A DNA stretch of 9,876 nt from a bacterium (GTDB lineage Bacteria; Planctomycetota; J058; JAJDCP01), in the NCBI GenBank assembly GCA_030428695.1, contig JAUIEM010000378.1, positions 1-9,876 of the forward strand. The letters are read 5' to 3'. Of the stretch, positions 6,303 through 9,876 are shown piece by piece (the first letter of the stretch is position 1; each line of letters starts with the position of its first letter). A model generated the notes under the pieces. That model was not told the DNA's origin, did no database searches, and worked only from the letters and a program-made list of their open reading frames with translations. Both the position numbers and the translations under genes were made by a program.

Positions 6303-7181
6303 TCAGGCCTCGTCGCTGGCCGACGCGTCGGTCTCGGCCGTCGCCGCTTCGTCGGGCCGATAGGGAGCGGGGGAACCGGACGCGACCCGGGCGAACAACA
6401 GCGGCACCTGCACATCCTTCTTGCGCAGCACATGCTCACAGGCCTCGACGCAGTCCCCGCAGGCGAGGCAGTGGTTGAGTCCCGGCAGGCCGCTGGCCGC
6501 GATGCCCCCGCGGTCGTTCAGGGGCTTGTGCAGGTTGCGCGGGTCGAGGTCGACCGGACACACCCGGGTGCACACATCGCAGTCGATGCAGGTGTCGAGG
6601 GCGGCGTCGAAGGCGACGCCCTGCGCCTTGTCGACGCGGATGATCGAGTAGTAGTGGCCGACCGGGCACCACTTCTCGCAGAACGTCCATCGCACCCAGC
6701 GGGCGTGGGCGAGGAAGATCCCCACCAGGCCGACCCAGGCGAGCGCGAACACCCCGCGCGCCTGCCAGCTCCCTTCGGTCAACACCCGCAGGTCGGTCCA
6801 CCAGGGCAGGACGGCACCCGCGAGTAGCACCGCGTACGCGAAAGCCGGCACCTTCCGGTAACGTCCGGGCAGGGCGGCGACGTCGCCGAAGCGGTGGAGC
6901 TGGCCCACCGGGCAGCCCCAGCCGCAGAACAGGCGTCCGAAGCTCGTGTTGACCACATAGGTGATCAGGTAGAATACGGCGATCGCGATCACGCTGCCGA
7001 CGATGGCTCCGCCAAAGCTGACCGAGCGTCCCCGGAACAGATGCTGTCCGCCCCACAGGTCGATGCGCACGATGCCGAGCAGCGGCACCAGGGTCAGCGC
7101 CACCAGCGTCAGGATCTGGGTCGCCATCCGCAGCCAGCGGTAGCGATGCGGTTGGCGGAACAGCGTACGGATGTTCAGCAT
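6303..7181 (-). CDS. NapH/CcoG-like membrane polyferredoxin (4Fe-4S binding protein)
   Basis: ATG 7179-7181 is preceded by AGGGGG about seven bases upstream; the product is 292 aa. Four membrane segments are visible at about 22-40, 58-78, 112-128 and 143-160. Two paired-cysteine motifs sit at membrane edges: FCGWGCPVG (Cys86, Cys90) and FCEKWCPVG (Cys168, Cys172), typical of the NapH/NosR/RdxA polyferredoxin group. Two ferredoxin-type 4Fe-4S clusters follow on the cytoplasmic side: Cys198, 201, 204, 208 (CIDCDVCTRVCP) and Cys238, 241, 244, 248 (CLACGDCVEACE). The protein would pass electrons between the quinone pool or a membrane partner and a soluble or periplasmic acceptor; which one cannot be told, since no reductase gene lies beside it. 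The frame stays open upstream to 7448, but that extension is repeat DNA. It is divergent from the guaB1-like gene. Confidence 0.88.
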   Translation of the reverse strand: MLNIRTLFRQPHRYRWLRMATQILTLVALTLVPLLGIVRIDLWGGQHLFRGRSVSFGGAIVGSVIAIAVFYLITYVVNTSFGRLFCGWGCPVGQLHRFGDVAALPGRYRKVPAFAYAVLLAGAVLPWWTDLRVLTEGSWQARGVFALAWVGLVGIFLAHARWVRWTFCEKWCPVGHYYSIIRVDKAQGVAFDAALDTCIDCDVCTRVCPVDLDPRNLHKPLNDRGGIAASGLPGLNHCLACGDCVEACEHVLRKKDVQVPLLFARVASGSPAPYRPDEAATAETDASASDEA

Positions 7182-7270
7182 GCGGGACCCCCTGGCGCTC
7201 CTGGACCCGCTAACGTAGCAAAATCCCTGCCGGTTCCCCAGCCCCGGAAACGGTCGGCTCGCCGCGCCCG
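7182..7270 (-). promoter_or_regulatory. Upstream region of the polyferredoxin gene
   Basis: This is the part of the 398-base divergent gap nearest the polyferredoxin start. On the minus strand, TTTTGCTACGTTAG (about 7206-7219) offers a TGnTACGTT-like extended -10, with no recognisable -35. Treat it as a weak candidate only. Confidence 0.2.
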
Positions 7271-7328
7271 GATGTTGCATCATTCCGGGACGGCGCGGCG
7301 ACGTTGCGACATTCCGCGACAGCGGTCG
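7271..7328. repeat. Two-unit imperfect tandem repeat in the divergent promoter gap
   Basis: Two 29-base units, 7271-7299 and 7300-7328, share the pattern GAYGTTGC...CATTCCG.GAC.GCG with most positions identical by eye. They lie between the divergent polyferredoxin and guaB1-like genes, where paired operators would be expected. They could equally be decayed repeat DNA. Confidence 0.4.
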
Positions 7329-7357
7329 GGACTCTGCGCGGGGTGGAGTTGTGCGGG

Positions 7358-7383
7358 CCGGCTGCGCCGGGACCGGTTTGCGC
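7358..7383 (+). repeat. 26-bp perfect direct repeat, left copy
   Basis: Identical over 26 bases to 7499-7524, 141 bases away start to start. It begins CCGGC-TGC-GCCGG, itself a small hairpin, and ends ACCGGTTTGCGC. With its partner it brackets the hairpin-rich element at 7387-7484. Confidence 0.85.
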
Positions 7384-7386
7384 GGT

Positions 7387-7484
7387 GTCTTCCTCCGCGG
7401 CTGCGCCGCGGCGGAAGACGATGGGAAACCCGGGCTGCTCCCGCGCAACGGCGCAAGCGCCGTCGCACGGCGCCCGGCTTTCCC
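7387..7484. repeat. Dispersed hairpin-rich intergenic repeat, copy 2 (best preserved)
   Basis: Three nested or adjacent hairpins are visible. The first pairs 7387-7401 with 7405-7419: 14 of 15 pairs, one T-C mismatch, loop TGC, arms GTCTTCC.CCGCGGC and GCCGCGG.GGAAGAC. The second pairs 7423-7435 with 7472-7484, 12 of 13 pairs. Inside its loop lies ACGGCGC-AA-GCGCCGT (7448-7463). The same arrangement, diverged, occurs at 621-745. The structure suggests a REP/BIME- or MITE-like non-coding element. No coding frame fits, although frames stay open through it on both strands because it is GC-rich. Confidence 0.75.
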
Positions 7485-7498
7485 GCTCCAACCGGCAC

Positions 7499-7524
7499 CC
7501 GGCTGCGCCGGGACCGGTTTGCGC
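7499..7524 (+). repeat. 26-bp perfect direct repeat, right copy
   Basis: Identical to 7358-7383; the flanking bases differ on both sides, so the repeat is exactly 26 bases. It lies about 55 bases upstream of the guaB1-like start codon, so it may sit in that gene's promoter or 5' leader. Confidence 0.85.
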
Positions 7525-7579
7525 TTCGGCGGCCGATCGACAACACTGTCCGTCGCACATCCCCAGCCGGAGCATCCGC

Positions 7580-9025
7580 ATGCGCTTTCTGCACCCGGAG
7601 TACGCCTCGCAGCTCGAGCTCTCCCTCGACGACGTCTTCCTCCTGCCCGGCTTCTTCGCCGGCGGCTCGCGCACCGAGGTCGACCTGACCCCGGACGACT
7701 TCGCGGGCGGCTCCCATCCGCTGGTCTCGGCGAACATGAACAACGTGACCGGCAAGCGCATGGGCGAGACGATGGCGCGCTACGGGGGCCTCGGCGTCCT
7801 GCCCCAGGACATGAACCTGCCGACGGTGCGCCGCATCGTCTCGCACATCAAGCGCGCCGACACCCGCTTCGACACCGCCCTGATCGTCACCGCCCGCGCG
7901 ACCCTGCGCGACGTCCAGGGCATCATCCGCAAGCGCTCCCACGGCATGGTCCTGGTCGTCGACGACGAGCACCGGCTGATCGGCGTGATCACGCCCTCCG
8001 ACCTGCGCGGCAAGGACCAGTACCTGCCGGCGTCGACCTCGATGTCCCGCGAGCTGGTCACGATCTCCCCGGAGACCACCAACCGCGAGGCCTTCCTGCT
8101 GATGGAGCGCGCCCACGTCAAGGCGGCCCCGGTCGTCGACGCCGAACGCCACGTGCTCGGCATCCTCACCCGCGACGGGGCGGTCCGCACCGAGCTGATC
8201 ACGCCGTCCCTCGACGGGCAGGGGCGGCTGATGGTCGCCGCCGCGATCGGCATCTCCGCCTCCGCCCCCGACCGCGCCGCGGCCCTGCTCGACGCCGAGG
8301 TCGACGTGCTCGTGCTCGACACCGCCCACGGCCACCAGCAGAAGATGCTCGAGGCCCTGCGGGCGGTGCGCGCGGTCACCGGCTCCCGGGTCCCGATCGT
8401 CGCCGGCAACGTGTGCACCGCCGAGGGCACCCGCGACCTGCTCGACGCCGGCGCCGACATCGTCAAGGTCAACGTCGGCCCCGGGGCGATGTGCACGACC
8501 CGCATGCAGACCGGCGCGGGCCGCCCGACCTTCAGCTCCGTCCTCGAGTGCGCCCATGCCGCCCGCGAGCGCGGCCGCTGGGTGTGGGCGGACGGCGGCG
8601 TGCGCGCTCCCCGGGATGTCGCGCTGTACCTCGCCGCCGGCGCCTCGCGGGTGATGATCGGGAGCCTCCTCGCCGGCACCTACGAGAGCCCCGGCGACAT
8701 CCAGGAGGACAGCACCGGCGCCCTCTACAAGGAGAACTTCGGGATGGCGAGCGCCCGCGCCGTCAAGGAGCGCTCCGCCGGCCTCGGAGCCTTCGAACGC
8801 GCCCAGAAGCGGCTGTTCCAGGAGGGCATCTCGACCGCGCGCATCTACCTGCAGGAGGGCCGCGAGTCGACCGGCGGCCACGTCGTCGCGATGCTGACCG
8901 GCCTGCGCTCGGCCTGCACCTACGTCGGCGTCGACGCGGTCGCGAAGCTGCACGAGGCCGCGGTGGTCGGCGTCCAGACCGGGGCGGGCTACACCGAAGG
9001 CAAGCCGCGGGGGCGGGTGCGGTAG
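7580..9025 (+). CDS. guaB1: GuaB1-type IMPDH/GMP reductase family enzyme with CBS pair
   Basis: ATG 7580 follows GGAG (7569-7572) with a 7-base gap; the product is 481 aa. The N-terminus MRFLHPEYASQLELSLDDVF is typical of the GuaB1 subgroup. The TIM barrel is interrupted at about 95-205 by two CBS motifs (GMVLVVDDEHRLIGVITPSD and KAAPVVDAERHVLGILTRDG). The barrel resumes with DTAHGH (247-252), IVAGNVCT and the loop VKVNVGPGAMCTTRMQTGAG with catalytic Cys305. The C-terminal part has RESTGGHVVAMLTGLRSACT and no IMPDH-type Arg-Tyr flap that I can see. Family enzymes act on IMP or GMP with NAD(P). In mycobacteria, GuaB1 has been reported to be a GMP reductase rather than an IMP dehydrogenase, so purine salvage (GMP to IMP) is the better guess. 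CBS domains usually bind nucleotides, suggesting allosteric control. No purine gene is adjacent. Confidence 0.9.
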   Translation: MRFLHPEYASQLELSLDDVFLLPGFFAGGSRTEVDLTPDDFAGGSHPLVSANMNNVTGKRMGETMARYGGLGVLPQDMNLPTVRRIVSHIKRADTRFDTALIVTARATLRDVQGIIRKRSHGMVLVVDDEHRLIGVITPSDLRGKDQYLPASTSMSRELVTISPETTNREAFLLMERAHVKAAPVVDAERHVLGILTRDGAVRTELITPSLDGQGRLMVAAAIGISASAPDRAAALLDAEVDVLVLDTAHGHQQKMLEALRAVRAVTGSRVPIVAGNVCTAEGTRDLLDAGADIVKVNVGPGAMCTTRMQTGAGRPTFSSVLECAHAARERGRWVWADGGVRAPRDVALYLAAGASRVMIGSLLAGTYESPGDIQEDSTGALYKENFGMASARAVKERSAGLGAFERAQKRLFQEGISTARIYLQEGRESTGGHVVAMLTGLRSACTYVGVDAVAKLHEAAVVGVQTGAGYTEGKPRGRVR

Positions 9026-9137
9026 GGGGGCGCGTGCGCAGGCGGCTCGCTCATCCCGAAGCGGCAGGTCGCGGAGACGAGGGGACAGGGAGGGCCCGGG
9101 ACGGAAGAATCATGGCAAACGCAGGAGAGGGGAGACC

Positions 9138-9535
9138 ATGGACGAGGCCCAGCTGATCGAGAAGCTGTGCAAGATCGAGGCCCTGTTCGCCGACGCGAGC
9201 AGTGCAGGAGAGAAGACCGCAGCGGGCCGTGCACGAGAACGGATCCTGCAGAGAATCAAGGAGATCGAGCGCGCGGACCCGGCCATCGAGTACCGGTTCT
9301 CCATGCCCGACATGTGGAGACGCAGGGTCTTCGTGGCTCTGTTGCGGCGCTACGGCATCAGGCCCTTCCGGTACCGCCGGCAGCGCTTCACCACGGTGAT
9401 GGCGAGGGCGAGCAAGTCGTTCGTCGACGGCACGCTATGGCCGAGATCACCGCACGGGTCGTGTCGACGGTCCTCCACAGCGACGGCTCGGAGGCCGAGG
9501 TCGTGGACAAGCCCCGGCAGCTTTCCACCGGCTGA
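9138..9535 (+). pseudogene. Small conserved hypothetical protein broken by internal deletion and frameshift
   Basis: ATG 9138 follows GGAGAGGGGAGACC, a good Shine-Dalgarno region. The first 101 residues look real: MDEAQLIEKLCKIEALFADA, a charged helix, then YRFSMPDMWRRRVFVALLRR, YGIRPFRYRRQRFTTVMARA and FVDGTLW. I recognise the pattern from uncharacterised bacterial proteins, which would continue with a longer helix. Here the frame turns into nonsense (PRSPHGSCRRSSTATARRPR), while the +2 frame from 9437 reads AEITARVVSTVLHSDGSEAE and ends at TGA 9533-9535, like a proper C-terminus. The two halves meet in TGGCCGAG (9438-9445), which can be read as W-P-E or as (L)-A-E. That fits a deletion at a microhomology, removing part of the linking helix and the frame. 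Unrepaired, the frame would run to 9743 (201 aa). It is downstream of guaB1 by about 110 bases. Confidence 0.6.
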
Positions 9536-9876
9536 TCGGCGGGAGTCGCGCAGCTCGTTGGGGCTCCCAGCCCGGCAGCGCGGGGCCGGAGCGGCCATGG
9601 CTGCTTCGGCTAGAGGCGCCCGGCCATCGCTGCTGTGCACGCAGTCCTGGACCCCAAGTATTCGGCTTGGAGGAACCGCCAGGAGCAGGGCCACGGAGGA
9701 AGAAGGCGAAGGGATGCAGGGGGGCGGCGTTTGGAGGAGGTAGCGGAGCCCGACCGGTGCGGATGCCCTCCCGAAGTAGCGGCTCAGAAGCACAAGAACC
9801 GCGGTGGAGGGCCCTGCTGCCCTCCTGAAGTCGGGCAGCTTGGCGGCCAGCGACGAACAGCGACCAGGGAAGACGT
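9536..9876. other. Unassigned right-hand stretch with direct repeats and a hairpin
   Basis: No gene recognised. One plus-strand frame stays open from about 9635 (GTG) to the window edge and translates to Arg/Gly-rich text with two echoes, CGCPPEVA and CCPPEVG. These come from a direct repeat TGCCCTCCYGAAGT at 9764-9777 and 9817-9830, 53 bases apart. GGAGGGC (9806-9812) pairs with GCCCTCC (9819-9825) as a perfect 7-bp hairpin with a 6-base loop, and the second repeat copy overlaps its right arm. Codon use lacks the GC3 bias of the neighbouring genes, so I favour non-coding or decayed mobile DNA over a gene. Confidence 0.35.

Noticed and set aside
7182..7448. N-terminal extension of the polyferredoxin frame
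   Set aside because: The extra 89 codons translate the dispersed repeat (Arg/Pro/Ser-rich). ATG 7181 has the SD-like site and leads straight into the conserved N-terminus.
7358..7524. CRISPR array from the 26-bp repeats
   Set aside because: Only two copies with 115 bases between them, and the spacer is itself a structured repeat; not CRISPR-like.
7304..7579. Upstream extension of the guaB1-like frame
   Set aside because: It crosses the hairpin repeat and its direct repeats. ATG 7580 gives the family's typical first residues and has GGAG upstream.
7280..8953. 557-codon open frame on the minus strand
   Set aside because: Antisense shadow of the guaB1-like gene; repetitive acidic/Gly-rich translation and no recognisable motif.
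9350..9793. 147-codon open frame on the minus strand
   Set aside because: Mostly antisense to the small conserved gene; no motif, no SD site, and it spans the unassigned stretch.

Overview
The window is high-GC bacterial DNA with compact genes, good Shine-Dalgarno sites and strong GC bias at third codon positions. The gene set is an ACP/fatty acyl-AMP ligase/acyltransferase fusion, a zinc-ribbon scramblase-like protein, a NapH-type polyferredoxin, a GuaB1-type enzyme and, by my reading, a selenoprotein. This suggests an environmental Gram-negative proteobacterium or myxobacterium-like lineage. That placement is inference only; no ribosomal or other phylogenetic marker is present.

Layout. Bases 1-605 (minus) hold a gene running off the left edge. 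It encodes a membrane-anchored protein with a Pro/Glu-rich linker and a carboxypeptidase-regulatory-like domain. That domain then runs abruptly into a Gfo/Idh/MocA oxidoreductase fragment, so this is either a fusion or an assembly chimera. Bases 606-952 have no gene but carry one copy of a dispersed hairpin repeat and a terminator-like hairpin. Bases 953-1795 (minus) hold an exported protein of 280 codons, interrupted at codon 187 by an in-frame UGA with a bacterial SECIS-like hairpin right behind it. Bases 1937-4786 (minus) encode ACP-FAAL-PlsC. Divergent from it, 5028-5858 (plus) encodes the scramblase-like protein, ending at a long two-way hairpin.

Bases 5887-6246 (minus) are an N-terminally broken gene remnant, directly downstream of the polyferredoxin gene (6303-7181, minus). 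Bases 7182-7579, between the polyferredoxin and the divergent guaB1-like gene (7580-9025, plus), hold a tandem repeat and a hairpin-rich repeat element flanked by perfect 26-bp direct repeats. A relative of this element lies at 621-745. Bases 9138-9535 are a small conserved gene that seems to have lost an internal segment and its frame. Bases 9536-9876 are unexplained.

The best discovery candidate is the gene at 953-1795. Ordinary gene calling would split it into a 186-aa protein and a separate 80-aa fragment. Read through UGA, it gives one exported protein with a Gly-Cys-Sec-Gly motif and a downstream Cys-x-Cys. The lipid-related genes (ACP-FAAL-PlsC and the scramblase-like protein) share a divergent control region and may both act on membrane lipids. 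No other functional link between the genes is visible.
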